A stretch of DNA of 64,000 bases from Magnolia sinica. Taxonomy: Eukaryota; Streptophyta; Magnoliopsida; Magnoliales; Magnoliaceae. This document shows, one piece after another, positions 1 to 11,270 of the stretch; the first letter of the stretch is position 1; each line of letters opens with the position of its first letter. The notes beneath the pieces were generated by a model. It worked only from the letters and a program-made list of their open reading frames with translations, was not told the DNA's origin and ran no database searches. The DNA lies in NCBI RefSeq assembly GCF_029962835.1, contig NC_080582.1, positions 71,048,177-71,112,176 of the forward strand, read 5' to 3'. Made by a program: the position numbers and the translations under genes.

Positions 1-1285
1 GCGAACATCTCTCTTCCAACTTTTTCCCTTAGTCTGTCCCACTTGAATCACATGTTAGCTTGATTTTATTTTATTTTTGGTTCTGGACCAAACACAAGAT
101 TAAACATCTAATGGTCAGAGAAAAAAGCACAGTACGCCCCATAAAAAATCAAGGGCCAGGCATAGGTAAAACTCTAATGAGGTCTCAAATCCATAGGGGC
201 AAGACCAGAGGTTAAGCTTCAAACCAGCAAATAACTGCTAACCGTTCATGTGTATATGACATTCAACCCATCACAAGAGCATCACCTTTTGAAAAACTCA
301 GCAACAACACTCATGGGATGAACAGACTTGTGTTCTGCTATTTATTAACATTTGGACGTTGTTTTACATGGAATGGACTACTTAATGTGCATACTATTGA
401 CCATTGTGCTATGCGATCCTCATGATGGGGCCAATCTATTAAAAGGGTTGGATGTCACATGCACTTAATACTTTAGAAGTTACCATATGGTGGAGTCCAG
501 CTTAGGTCCAACTGCTTAGATTTAAGAACCCTTCTTATTGGGAATACATAGCTTTTATGGGACAGGTGATCCGCAAGCCCACCCTTGATTTGCGAGGGGC
601 CCACGATGATTTGTTTATGAGATTCACTCCAACCATTAGATTTGTAATCTCATGTCGAGCCTATAGTCATCAAAAAATCAAGCTGGCCTATGATTCAAGT
701 GGGCCCTATAGAAATCAAGGGTTGATGCCTTTCTCCCAAGTGTTTCTAGGCCCATAGCCAAAAAATCAAGCTGGCCTATGATTCAAGTGGTCCCTATGGA
801 AATCAAGGGTGGATGTCTTTCTCCCAAGTGTTTCCAAGCCCACCTAAATCATTGGTCGAGATGATTTTTTAGCTCTAAACCCAGCATGGGATTACACATC
901 TAATGGTCAAAGTTGATCTCACATACACACCTTGGAGCCTGTCACAGATCAAGGGTGGGCATCCCTTTAATTACCTGTTCCCAGACAATTCAAGCAGTTG
1001 GATGGCAAATAAAACATCATGCAAAAGATATATGTGTGCCCTCTCTTCATCCAAGAGGCTTTAGATCAAGCTGATATTTGTGTTTTACCTTTATCCTGGT
1101 CTGTATGACCTTATGAACAGGTTGGATGGTAAATAAACATCATGGTGAGCCCTAAGAAGGTTTCAACGTGTCATTGTCACCACTGCTTTCTATGGTGTGG
1201 TCCACTTGAACTTTGGATCACAGACCACGTCATGTTGGCTAATGCATGATTGTAGCTGACATGGGGGAGGATTTCATGTGGATTA
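1..1285. other. Repeat-derived spacer, no gene
   Basis: No coding signal was found. The stretch from about 880 to 1250 carries recognisable pieces of the GTGGGCCCAC-type MITE seen throughout the window, such as the phrases 'atcaagctgatatttgtg', 'gaccttatgaacaggttgg' and 'tggtgtggtccactt'. A short tandem duplication lies at 671-846. The rest is unclassified. Confidence 0.6.
671..846. repeat. 88-bp tandem duplication
   Basis: Two adjacent copies of a unit starting near 'aaaatcaagctggcctatga' lie 88 bp apart, with about ten differences between them. The 66-codon ORF over this stretch is not supported as a gene. Confidence 0.85.
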
Positions 1286-1499
1286 GGGCCCCTTTGGATA
1301 CCACCAAGTTACTTTTTTTTTACTTACAGCTGTAGATAATTAACTTATTTGAGATAAGTGAGTTTGATTTATGATCAATTATAAGTAGCTTTTTTATTTA
1401 AAGTCATTTAATCACTTCAATTTAATAAGTAGAAATCAAGATAAGCTACTTAAGACATAAGTAGATTATCTTAAGTAACTTGCAATCCAAACGCCTCCT
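1286..1499. mobile_element. Tourist-like (PIF/Harbinger) MITE, 214 bp
   Basis: The left end reads GGGCCCCTTTGGATACC. The right end is its imperfect inverse, so that the reverse strand reads AAGGAGGCGTTTGGATTG. TTA is present immediately outside both ends (1283-1285 and 1500-1502), the 3-bp target duplication typical of PIF/Harbinger elements. The interior is AT-rich and non-coding, with repeated 'aagtagctt'-like words. Confidence 0.8.
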
Positions 1500-1794
1500 T
1501 TATCACCCATTGATGTGTCACAATGCACCCCCTGCACCAAGATGATTGGATTCCCCAAATGTACGGGGTTCTACAACATATGAGCCATGCAATGTGAATT
1601 TTAATTCAGAGCCTTTAAACATAATTTTACAATGATAGTGGTGGTATGGCCCACCTAAATCTCCAGTCCGACTGATATTTAAGATCCATTGTGAAAATGT
1701 GGCAGCCCATCTGATGGACAGAGTGCATCTTATGCACTGCATGACTATCCATAGTTAGGTTAGCACAGTTCATTCTTCAATGCCTGCTCGCTAA

Positions 1795-2114
1795 GGGCCC
1801 ATTTGGATACCACCAAATAAGTTACTTTTTCTACTTACAACAGTAGATAAGCAACTTTTTTCATATAAGTTTGGTTTATGATTAGTTATAAGTAACTTTT
1901 TTACTTAAAAGTACTTAATCACATCAGCTAAAAAATTTAGCTTTTCTACTTTTCATAAGTTACTGAAGAGAGGGATAGGAGAGGAGAAAGAGAGGCGAAC
2001 CTGATAAGTATGTTATTTACCAGACATATATGTCTTTTTAATAAGTAGAAACTAAGATAAGCTACTAATGGCATAATTAACTTATCTTAAGCAACTTACA
2101 ATCTAAACGAGCCC
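1795..2114. mobile_element. Tourist-like MITE, second copy, 320 bp
   Basis: This belongs to the same family as the element at 1286-1499. It begins GGGCCCATTTGGATACC and ends with the inverse of GGGCTCGTTTAGATTG. TAA flanks both sides (1792-1794 and 2115-2117). It lies about 130 bp beyond the stop codon of the lipocalin gene. It is longer than the first copy because of an extra purine-rich stretch (gagagggataggagaggaga) near 1970. Confidence 0.85.
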
Positions 2115-2241
2115 TAAATGATATATTTGTCACCACATATATTGTGTACCAGAAAAGAAAAGAGCAAAATCCACCCTCTAGTTTTTATCATACACACGCA
2201 CACAGCTTTAGTGTATCTGTTTATTTATTTAATTATATTTT

Positions 2242-4378
2242 TTATTTGCCTAGGATAGATTTGATCCACCAGATGCCTTTGGTGTCTTTTGGGGTCTGAT
2301 CATCATCTTCAGGTGGAGGGTTGGAGTGACTTGTCTTGTGAAGTTTGCTGACATCATAGCCTTGCTCTTTGGCCTTCTCGACCAGTTGCATGTATATCTC
2401 TTCATCCATGTGGTTCTGCCTACACAATATCTGAACAAAACAAAAAAAAAAAAACTTCAAGCCCTGTCTGAAATCAAGGAAATGAGAATATAAGATTTGC
2501 ATTGAATTTGGATTTTGTAAATTCAAAAGTCTTACCATTTGGAAGCAAACCACAAGGCCCTTTTGTTTATAAAAAAATCTCTCATTTGAGAATTTGCCTA
2601 GTATTTAGTGGTTTTTTTTTTCCTTATCTATATTTGTCTCAAGTATATGAATTTATGGAGGTGTGGATTCTGAAAATTCAAATTTTTGGCAAATTCACAA
2701 CAAAAGAAATAAACCAACAGGAAATTTGAAATTCATGGGTTCCACAAATCCTGGATTCAGGAAATTCATGAATTTGGCAAATCCACAACAAAGGAAGAAA
2801 ACAAACAGAGATATTTAAATCCATGGGTTCCACAAATCCCTGTCTCATATACCTCACACTAAGGAGCCCCTGAAAATCCAGCTGAGAGAAAGACTCTAGT
2901 CCTCTAGGCAGTTTATTAAATTATCCATAGGCAAAAAGGAATTGTACATGGGATGTAGGGAACTCAAATTGAACCGTTCAAATTGTATGACCCACTTCTG
3001 ATTGAATATCTAGTTGGTGTGATTTATTTTTTTGTGGATGGTCATCAGAATGTTATTGACACGCATAAATATGCATCGATTTGATTATGTTGAGATTTTC
3101 AATGTTTATATTACATGCATAGGAGTGATTAATTCGTGATAATTTATACATAGATATTCATATTGGCCATCATGCTAAGATGTAGCCAACATTTACCAAT
3201 CAGAAGTTTGGTCTGCTTCGCTCCTCGTGGACCATTGTACTGGTATGCACAATAGGAGCGATGTGTACTGAGATGTATGTACATATTTGACTGAATTTAT
3301 GAAAGAATCAAAATGAGAACTCACAAAAATCGGAAGGATCAGCTCCGTACTCTATTAAATCATATAAGCCTATGTATAGCAGTGAGAATGGATCATTGGT
3401 TGATCTAATGGATTGCCTATGAGACGATGACCGTCAATCATTCACGACGTGTGAATTGAGCCATACATGGTGCAAGACTAATTTACCGAAGAGCAATTGA
3501 CAATTTACAATCCAATTGTTGTGTGACTATGCTGGTCTCGTAGAAAACTCGAACGTCCTTATTACCCTACTCTACTTAGCAAGGACGCGATGAGGTGAAG
3601 AGGTCATGTGCACAGATTTGGCTAGGTCAAAATCATATTAGCAAAGCAGCCGAATCAATATTAAGTCACGTAGATGAGTTAGAGGGAGATCTTAGATGGT
3701 CGCATAATGGCAATGATGTACATAAAACTTATCTAAAGCATTAGATCAAATGGATGATTGGATTTTATTGTGAATGGTCTTGAAAAATAAGTATATATTA
3801 TTATATTGATATTTTCAAGAAGTTTTAATCAATAAAGTTTGCTAAGATTTAAATAATATAAAAAAAATCATTCAACCTCAAAAGTAGATAAGTATGTGTT
3901 ACAATTGGAGCATTGGGATTTATGCACGTGCATATATGGAATCCAACATGCCAGATTGAGTGTCATAAGATCAAGACCCTAGGACAAGCTAATTTCTAGG
4001 ATGAGATTACAGACCAGGTAAGTCGTTCCTTGTCCACTTGTGAGTTTGGTGTAATATCATCCCCCAAAGAAAATTACAGTCTTCAAGGCCTAACATTGTA
4101 TCTATTTGATTACATGGTGTAGATTGGATTTCCTCATTTGAAGGGAGCATGATACTAGAGTTGGGCATGGGACGACTCAACTCGACTAACTCGACTCATC
4201 CGACTCGTTCGGACCCAACTTGATCCAAACCAAATGGGTGAGTCGGTCCAAACTGAGTAGGCTTCGCCCAATCCGGACTCAAACCAAGGCGAGTTCGAGT
4301 TACCTAGTAACTCGACCCGAAACTCGATCAGATTAGAGTTGACTCTATCTGAAACCCGACTCGACAAGACTTGGATTT

Positions 4379-4412
<34 letters not shown>

Positions 4413-5995
4413 CCCTAGTTTTTAAGTATTTCTAAACCTGCATGCCGCACCCAACCCGATCCGAACCCAATCTCTCTCTCTCCCTCCCTCATCCTCCTCT
4501 TCCTCTCTCCCTCCCTCATCCTCCTCCTCTTCCAAATCCGGCATCCACCCACCACCATCACCACCCTCGTCCTCCTCCCCTCCCTCCCTCGATCCGACTC
4601 AGTGCCAACAAGACTCGACTTGGTTCTTTTGATCGGTTCAGTCTAGGGCAAACCGGACTCAGATCGGGTCAGGCATGCCGGACTTGGTACCGAGTTGGGT
4701 TAAGTTCGGGTTGGGCATATTTCAAAACCAGATCGAGTCGGGTCAGCCCTAACTCAGTCCGACTTGACTCGATCCCCAGCTCTACATGATACTTCAATAA
4801 CCGCATTATCACCATAATATCAAAGATACTGGAGTATATGCTTTAATTAGGATTTCTTCATGATAAAAGACTATAAATAGGTGTAAGATTTTGGTTTGAG
4901 ATACTTCTCTCCTCTCAAGCCCTAACCCATGGAGAAATACTTCCCCTCTTAGAAACTATAATCTACTAAATCTAGATATCTCATTATCTCTCTGCTCATT
5001 TTCGGACAACAAAAAATATGATCTCATTTATGCATTTAAGGTACAAGGCCGAATAGTGCCGATTAGGAGTGATAAGGTACAAGGCAAAGGATGTAAAAGG
5101 GCACGCGTAAAGCCTAAAAGTACATGGACGGAGATAGCAAAAAAAACTAAAAACTTGCTGACTAACAGGTTAAAAGTTATGACCCTCGAAACGGTGAAAT
5201 AGCATGACAGGCTTTGAAGCCAAGCCCAATTGATTGAGATGAGGCTTAGATGATCATCATCATCGTTCAGTCAATATGCACGCACCAATCAATGGTTCAA
5301 ATCAATCAACCAATCTAGGCCTGTTTATTTTTCCAGCTCATCCGTAAATAAGTTGTAAATGTGTAATTATTACTTCCCTCATATGAAAATGGAAATAGCC
5401 TATGACTTCCGAGTCTTGTGAGCCTGTTTGTTTTCTCTACTCACAACGGTAAATATTCGTTATTACCATTGTTTGTTGTTTGTTTTTAACAAGTATTTCT
5501 GATATACGAATTGGGAGCTAACCAAATCTATCCCACACCTTATCACTTGTACTCTACGCACTTAACAAAATAAAGCAATCAACGGTGGAGATAACCCAAA
5601 AAAAATAAAAATCAACAACTTACCCAAAGATAAGTCCTTGAAGGTTGTCCAATCAAAGCGTACTGATAATCGTCATCAATGTACAAGACCCAATAATCTC
5701 CAACGACTGGGATGATAGGTAGGAAAGGTGGGACATAGAATTTCACCTTCAGCTTGGCTTCATCGCTTGATGGGTTAGCTTTGTAAGCCGTCCCTTCAAT
5801 GTATCCTCTCTTGCTATCCGTCCATGTCTCATTAAGTACATGGATCGTCCCATCCTCATTGAGTTTGTATGTAGCTCTTGTATCTATTCCATTCTTGGGC
5901 TGGAATCTTGATGGAAATGAGGCTATCTCGTACCAACGGCCCATGTATCTCTGCGAATCCAGGCCCTTCACTACATCCATCTCTTTACGGGCCAT
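2242..5995 (-). CDS. TIL: Temperature-induced lipocalin (TIL), two exons
   Basis: Exon 1 is 5995-5624 and exon 2 is 2430-2242, giving 124 + 62 = 186 codons, the length I recall for Arabidopsis TIL. Plant TILs are small lipocalins without a cleaved signal peptide that associate with the plasma membrane and protect against heat, cold and oxidative stress. Visible family marks are GRWYEIASFPSRFQP (the GxW lipocalin motif, residues about 19-33), KVKFYVPPFLPIIPVVGDYW and ALIGQPSRTYLW, followed in exon 2 by ILCRQNHMDEE and the C-terminal KGIWWIKSILGK. The splice donor is TGG|GTAAGT at 5623/5624 and the acceptor is a pyrimidine-rich tract ending CAG before 2430; the intron is phase 0. The frame stays open about 30 codons upstream to 6085, but the start at 5995 (MARKEMDVV) matches the family; the upstream part is probably 5' UTR. 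The frame is intact with no missing key residue, so the gene is probably functional. Confidence 0.95.
4156..4784. mobile_element. hAT-type MITE with 8-bp target duplication
   Basis: The left end reads TAGAGTTGGGCATGGG and the right end is its imperfect inverse (reverse strand TAGAGCTGGGGATCGAG). The 8-bp direct repeat CATGATAC lies immediately outside both ends (4148-4155 and 4785-4792), which is diagnostic of hAT insertion. The interior is built from short words related to 'actcgactcgatccgac' and a CT-rich middle. A 115-codon proline/serine-rich ORF at 4442-4789 is a by-product of these low-complexity words. Confidence 0.93.
4381..4410. repeat. (GT)15 microsatellite
   Basis: An uninterrupted GT dinucleotide run sits inside the hAT MITE in the TIL intron. 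Confidence 0.95.
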
Positions 5996-6097
5996 TAATG
6001 CTCGAAATCTAGAGAGAGGGAAAGACGGGGATTTTTTTGGGAGTGTTTGGATGTTGGGTTGTGAAAAAGCGTGTGAGTATGGCAATATGAGGGTTGG

Positions 6098-6107
6098 TTA
6101 TATTTAT
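6098..6107 (-). promoter_or_regulatory. Probable TATA box of TIL
   Basis: On the minus strand the sequence ATAAATATAA lies about 105 bp upstream of the start codon at 5995. A TATA element here would place transcription start near 6070 and give a short leader of about 75 nt, rich in CA and CT. This is inferred from sequence and distance only. Confidence 0.5.
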
Positions 6108-6165
6108 GGTTTTTGTAGGCGGTGACGCGTCGAATTTCTGGCCTTGCACAAAGAAGAGGACGAAA

Positions 6166-6696
6166 CGGATTGGCTACTCCCCCTGCCACCAGCCATTGGC
6201 TGATGGTCGGTGTTCTCTGGGACCCACCATGATGTATGTGTTTCATCCATGCCGTCCATCTATTTTTATAAATCATTTTATGATATTATAAAAAAAATTG
6301 AGGTGTATCTCAATCTCAAGTGGACCACATTACAGGAAACAGTGTTGAATGAACGTTGACCATTAAAAAGTTTTGGGGGCCATAAAAGTTTTGGATCAAG
6401 CTGATATTTATTTTTCCCTTCATCTGGGTCTTTATGACCTAATCAACAGATTGGATGTCAAATAAACAGTACAGTGGGCCTTAGGAGGATTTTAATGGTG
6501 GATATCTAATCATTATTTTTTTTGCATGTGGTGTGGTCCACCTAAGATTTATATCCCTATCATTATTTCCAAAAATCCCTGAAATGATCTGTAAAAATGG
6601 ATGAACGGAATAGATGAAACACATACATCACGGTGGGGCCCAAAGACCACCGACCATCAGCCACGGGGCTGGTGTCAGGGGGAGTAGCCAATCCGT
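6166..6696. mobile_element. GTGGGCCCAC-family MITE in the TIL promoter
   Basis: A full-length palindromic MITE of about 530 bp. Both ends carry ACGGATTGGCTACTCCCCCTG in inverted orientation, followed inward by inverted copies of the 'ccaccatgatgtatgtgttt' block. The middle holds the family words 'caagtggaccacattacagg' and 'tttatgacctaatcaacaga'. No clear target duplication was found. The near end is only about 170 bp upstream of the TIL start codon, so most of the distal TIL promoter is this element. Confidence 0.88.
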
Positions 6697-7077
6697 CGGA
6701 GTCTATACGTGGCATGTCTGTGAGGGATAATACAGTAGATTCGGGAGGATCAGAACAGAGAAGATCCATCTATCTATGTCGTACACGTGCAATAATAATT
6801 TATAAATCTGATCCGTTCAATTTATGAATTATATAACGTATGATTAAAATAAGTTACTATTGAATGATCCTATCCATCCTTTTTATGAGTGAAATTTGAC
6901 CATTAAATTTGTATCTTTGGAATTTTTGGATATGAATTAAGATAAACTATTATATATATTTGAATGGACGGACTGGATTGATATATGATCTTTCGTACCG
7001 TACAGTGGAAAGAGAGGCCTACTGTATTTCGTTTCTTCGGATTCTACCTGACCATGACGTTTTGCTTAATTGACTAA
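6697..7077. other. AT-rich spacer
   Basis: I see no gene, repeat array or recognisable transposon end between the MITE and the foldback element. Confidence 0.5.
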
Positions 7078-10000
7078 GGGAAATTTGCGACTGTACGACC
7101 CATTTATGGCCCTATTTACGAGACCAAGCCCACCTTATTTTCCCCTGCAAGAATACGCCCCGGCTGTACGGATGGCTTGCCAAAGGTCGAAAATGCCCCT
7201 GCTTGTTCCTTCAAGCGGATAGGTGGTGCTCGAAGACGAGCGCTGACACTCCTCGAACTCCGAATTGTACGAACGGTACAAAATATATCAAAGTTACATG
7301 GCCCACAGTTACGTATTTATTATATCCACAACGTTCATCCATATTTCGAGATCATTTCGGAGCATTATCCAAGCAAAAAAAATTCATATCCAAAGAGCAA
7401 CTGGACCACACCACAAAGAGCAGCAAAAAATTGATTTTCACCGTGGATACTTTTGTAGTGACCACCGTAACATTTATTTTACATCCAATCTATTCATAAT
7501 GTCACAAAGACCTGGATGAAGAGGAAAAACAAATTTTGTAATGCTCCAAAACTTCTGGGACCCTTAAAAGGGTTTCAATGGTAGACGTTCAATCTTCCAC
7601 TGCCTTTTACAGTGTGGTCCACTTGGTAGCTAAATCTATCTTATTTTTCTTCCCAAGCGTTAGTACGAGTTCGCCAGATAGATGGATGGTTTAGATATAA
7701 CATATACCTCATAAAAGGACCCACAAAGGTGGTGGGGATTACAACAGGGAAAAAAAAAGAACGCATGGTATCGATGGCTACGGCTTATAACCGTAGAGAT
7801 AACCGCAGCCAATGCCTTTTCAATATGTCCTCTACTATGCAACGAAGGTCTTTCGATATGTACTTCAATATATCGAATGTCTTTCGATTAATCGAAAAAG
7901 GTCCAAAACTGTCCAGCAACTTTGCATAAAAAATCTTGAAATTTTTAATTAATCGAAGTGTAATCAATATGTATTGAAGATATAGCTACAGATTATAGCC
8001 GTAGCCATAATTGCAGTCCGTAAAAGTCTATGCACATTTTTTTATTTTTTTATTTTTTATTTTTACATGGAGAACTTTATTCTACTTACAATTTTCTATA
8101 ACACATATTTATATAAATATGTATATATAAGCATATAAAAAAAATCTCTCTTTTTTCATTTATTTCTCTATTCATTTAACAAGAATATCTTCTAAACCAA
8201 AATTAGTTACTTAATGTTCCCTATATGATTTTGGGGTAGGAGAAGATACTTTAGCCAACTAACCTAGTTATTTTCCAAGATTCCATTAGGTCGATGGTCA
8301 AAAATCCATTTCATTCACTCTGCGGTCAATTTCAATCAGTTCGTGGTCATTTCCATGCATTTCACCGTCAATTCCCTCCACTTCACGGACAATTCCATGC
8401 ATTTCACGGTCATCCCAAACTATTCTGTGTTGATTCACGATCATTTCGAGGCATTTCACGGTCAATTTCCTTCACTTAGTGGTGAATTTCCTTCAATTTG
8501 CTTCAAACCACGATCATTCTCATGCACTTCACGGCCATCCCAAAATTCTGTGTAGATTCACGGTCGTTTGAGGCATTTCATGGTCAATTCATGCATGGAA
8601 ACGACCGTGAAGCGAAGGGAATTGACCGCGAAATGCCTCAAACCACGTGAATCAACATAGAATTGTTTGGAATGACCGCAAAATGCATGGGAATGATCAT
8701 GGTTTGAAGCGAATTGACCGCTAAATGCATGCAACTGACCGTGAAGTGAAGGGAATTGACCGCGAAATGCCTTGAAACGACCGTGAATCAACACGGAATT
8801 GTTTGGGACGACCGTGAAGTGCATGGGAATGATCATGGTTTGAAGTGAATTGCCGCGAAATGCCTCCAACTAACCGTGAAGTGAAGGGAATTGACAATGA
8901 AATGCCTCAAACGACCGTGAATCATCACGAAATTGTTTGGGACGACCGTGAAATGCATGGGAATAATCATGGTTTAAAGCGATTTGACGCAAAATGCATG
9001 CAAATGACCGTGAAGTGAAGGGAATTGACCGCGAAATGCCTTGAAACGACCGTGAATCAACACGGAATTGTTTAGGATGACCACGAAATGCATGGGAATG
9101 ATCATGGTTTGAAGCGATTTGACCACAAAATGCATGCAAATGACCGTGAAGTAAAGGGAATTGACCGCGAAATGCCTCGAAACGACCGTGAATCAACACG
9201 GAATTGTTTGGGATGACCGTGAAATGCATGGGAATGATCATGGTTTGAAGCGAATTGACCGCGAAATGCATGTAACTGACCGTGAAGTGAAGGGAATTGA
9301 CCGCGAAATGCCTCGAAACGACCGTGAATCAACACGGAATAGTTTGGGATGACCGTGAAATGCATGGGAATGATCATGGTTTGAAGCGATTTGACCGCGA
9401 AATGCATGCAAATGACCGTGAAGTGAAGGGAATTGACTGTGAAATGCATGGAAATGACCGTGAAATGCATGGAATTGATCGCGAAGTAAATGAAATGAAT
9501 GAAATTGACCGCGAACTGATTGAAATTGACCGCGAAGTGAATGAAATGGATTTTCGACCATAGATCTAATGGAATCTTGAAAAATAACCAGGTTGGTTGG
9601 CTAAAGTAGCTTCTCCTACCCCAAAATCATATAGGGTACGTCAAGTAACTAATTTTGGTTTAGAAGATATTCTTGTTAAATGAATAAAGAAATAAATGAA
9701 AAAAAGAGAGAATTTTTTTTTATATGCTTATATATACATATTTATATAAATATGTATTTGAGAAAATTGTAGGTTGAATAAATTTATCTATGTAAAAAAA
9801 ATAAAAAAAATTCATAAATCGGCACAGACTATAGTTATGGCTACGGTTATAATCCGTAGCTATTGCTCATATCATCTTCGATACATATCGAATACTCTTC
9901 GATATGTATCGAAAATTGCAGGATTTTTGAGGCAAACTCGCTGGACAGTTCTGGACCTTTTTCGATTAATCGAAAGACCTTCGATACATATAAAAGGACA

Positions 10001-10770
10001 TATTGAAACTGCAGGGGCTATGGCTGTGGCTACGGTTATAATCCGTAGCTATAGAAAACACCGTGGCCATAAGTTCCTGGCCTATTTATTTATTATTATT
10101 TTATTTTTTACTTTTGTAATCCCCACTACTTTTTGTGGGTCTTATGATGAGGTATGTGTTATATCCAAACCATCCATATATTGGATGAACTCGTATTAAG
10201 GCTTGAGACGAAAAATGAGACAGATCTAGCTATCAAGTGGACCACAATGTAAAAGGCTGTGGAGGATTGAACGTCTACCATTAAAAACCTTTTACGGGTC
10301 ACAGAAGTTTTGGATCATTATGAATTTTTTTTCCCTCTTCATCCAGGCTTTTGTGACCTTATGAATAGATTGGATGAAAAATAAATGTTACGGTGGGCTC
10401 TACAAAATTTTTAACGGTCCCGTTGCTCTTTGTGGTGTGGTCCAGTTGATCTTTGGATATGAATTTTTTTTTTATATATAATGCTCCCAAATGATCTCGA
10501 AATATGGATGAACGTTGTGGATATAATAAATACTTAACTGTGGGCCCATGTAACTTTGATATCTTTTGAACCGTTCGTACAACTCGGAGTTCGAGGAGTG
10601 TCAGCGCTCGTCTTCAAGCACCACCGATCCGCTTGACGGAACAAGCAGGGGGCATTTTCAACCTTTGGCAAGCCATCCATACAGCTGGGACGTATTCTCG
10701 CAGGGGAAAATGAGGTGGGCTTAGTCTCCTAAATGGGATAAAAGGTGGGGTCCACAGCCCTAAATTTCTC
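7078..10770. mobile_element. Large foldback element, 3.7 kb, very long inverted arms
   Basis: The sequence from 7078 inward to about 8330 reappears inverted from 10770 back to about 9515. Outer ends read GGGAAATTT on the left and GAGAAATTT on the reverse strand of the right. Clear matched blocks are 'cactcctcgaactccga' (left) with its inverse near 10590, the 'gattaatcgaaaaaggtcc' block and the 'gctacggttataatccgtag' palindromes. Each arm contains a diverged copy of the GTGGGCCCAC-type MITE (about 7290-7720 and 10150-10570). The core (8290-9560) is a 136-bp tandem array, inverted and short on the left, longer on the right. No transposase coding was seen. Long arms without a coding core resemble foldback or MULE-like non-autonomous elements; no target duplication could be fixed, so the class is uncertain. 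Confidence 0.85.
8590..9560. repeat. 136-bp tandem array with 21-bp subrepeats
   Basis: The landmark 'ggatgaccgtgaaatgcatg' or a close variant starts at about 8670, 8806, 8939, 9075, 9211 and 9347, giving spacings of 136, 133, 136, 136 and 136 bp. Units are built from a shorter word like 'gaccgtgaaatgcatggaa' of about 21 bp, clearest at 9416-9520. An inverted partial array lies at 8290-8585. The ORFs over this region read the repeat in shifting frames and are not genes. Confidence 0.93.
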
Positions 10771-11270
10771 ATAGGGAGACTCTGGATGAAGAAATGAGTA
10801 ACTGGGGAGTTGCGCGTTGGGAACGTATACGATCTTTTTTATTTTGGATAATTTGATGGGATTATTTGACTATCCAGACCGTTGGTATGTTTTTATCAAA
10901 AACCTTAACCGTAAATATATTTCAATCTAACCATCTTCTTTCTGAATAAAGATAAATGTTAGCAATTTTCCACAATCAACTTTAAAATGACCAAATATGG
11001 TTGGATATAATATTATTTTTTTATATACTCAAGATAAATGATCAATTTACATTAATGGAAGAATTTTAATGGTCCTAATTTCTTAATAATGGGGTGGAAG
11101 TTCCAACTCTGAAAGTGCGTGTATAATGCTCAAAGATGAAAGTCCACATACCTAATAATTTCTCTTCTAAAGGCTTTAACGTCGGTGCAGGATGGATCCG
11201 AGGAGGGGAACTGTTTTGTCAGAGCGATTCGCGCGTGGTCAATGGAAGATGCGAGTCGCTGTGCATATGC
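10771..11270. other. Unclassified spacer
   Basis: AT-rich sequence between the foldback element and a MITE. No gene or element end could be identified. Confidence 0.5.

Larger units (their letters stand above)
2431..5623 (-). other. TIL intron, 3.2 kb, transposon-laden
   Basis: This single intron separates the two TIL exons. It has GT..AG borders on the minus strand and a T-rich tract next to the acceptor. It contains a complete hAT-type MITE (4156-4784), a GT microsatellite and AT-rich unclassified sequence. It is large for a gene of this size, and at least 0.63 kb of it is transposon. No other coding exon could be recognised inside it. Confidence 0.9.

Noticed and set aside
4442-4789. 115-codon proline/serine-rich ORF
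   Set aside because: Lies entirely within the hAT MITE and reflects CT-rich and 'gatccgac' low-complexity words.
5996-6085. N-terminal extension of TIL (30 in-frame codons upstream)
   Set aside because: The family start matches MARKEMDVV at 5995. The upstream codons show no targeting signal I can recognise and probably lie in the 5' UTR.
8558-9563. Several long ORFs (88-133 codons) on both strands with MHFTV / HAFHGH patterns
   Set aside because: They read the 136-bp array. The unit is not a multiple of three, so each repeat changes frame, and both strands are equally open. No start context or conserved fold.
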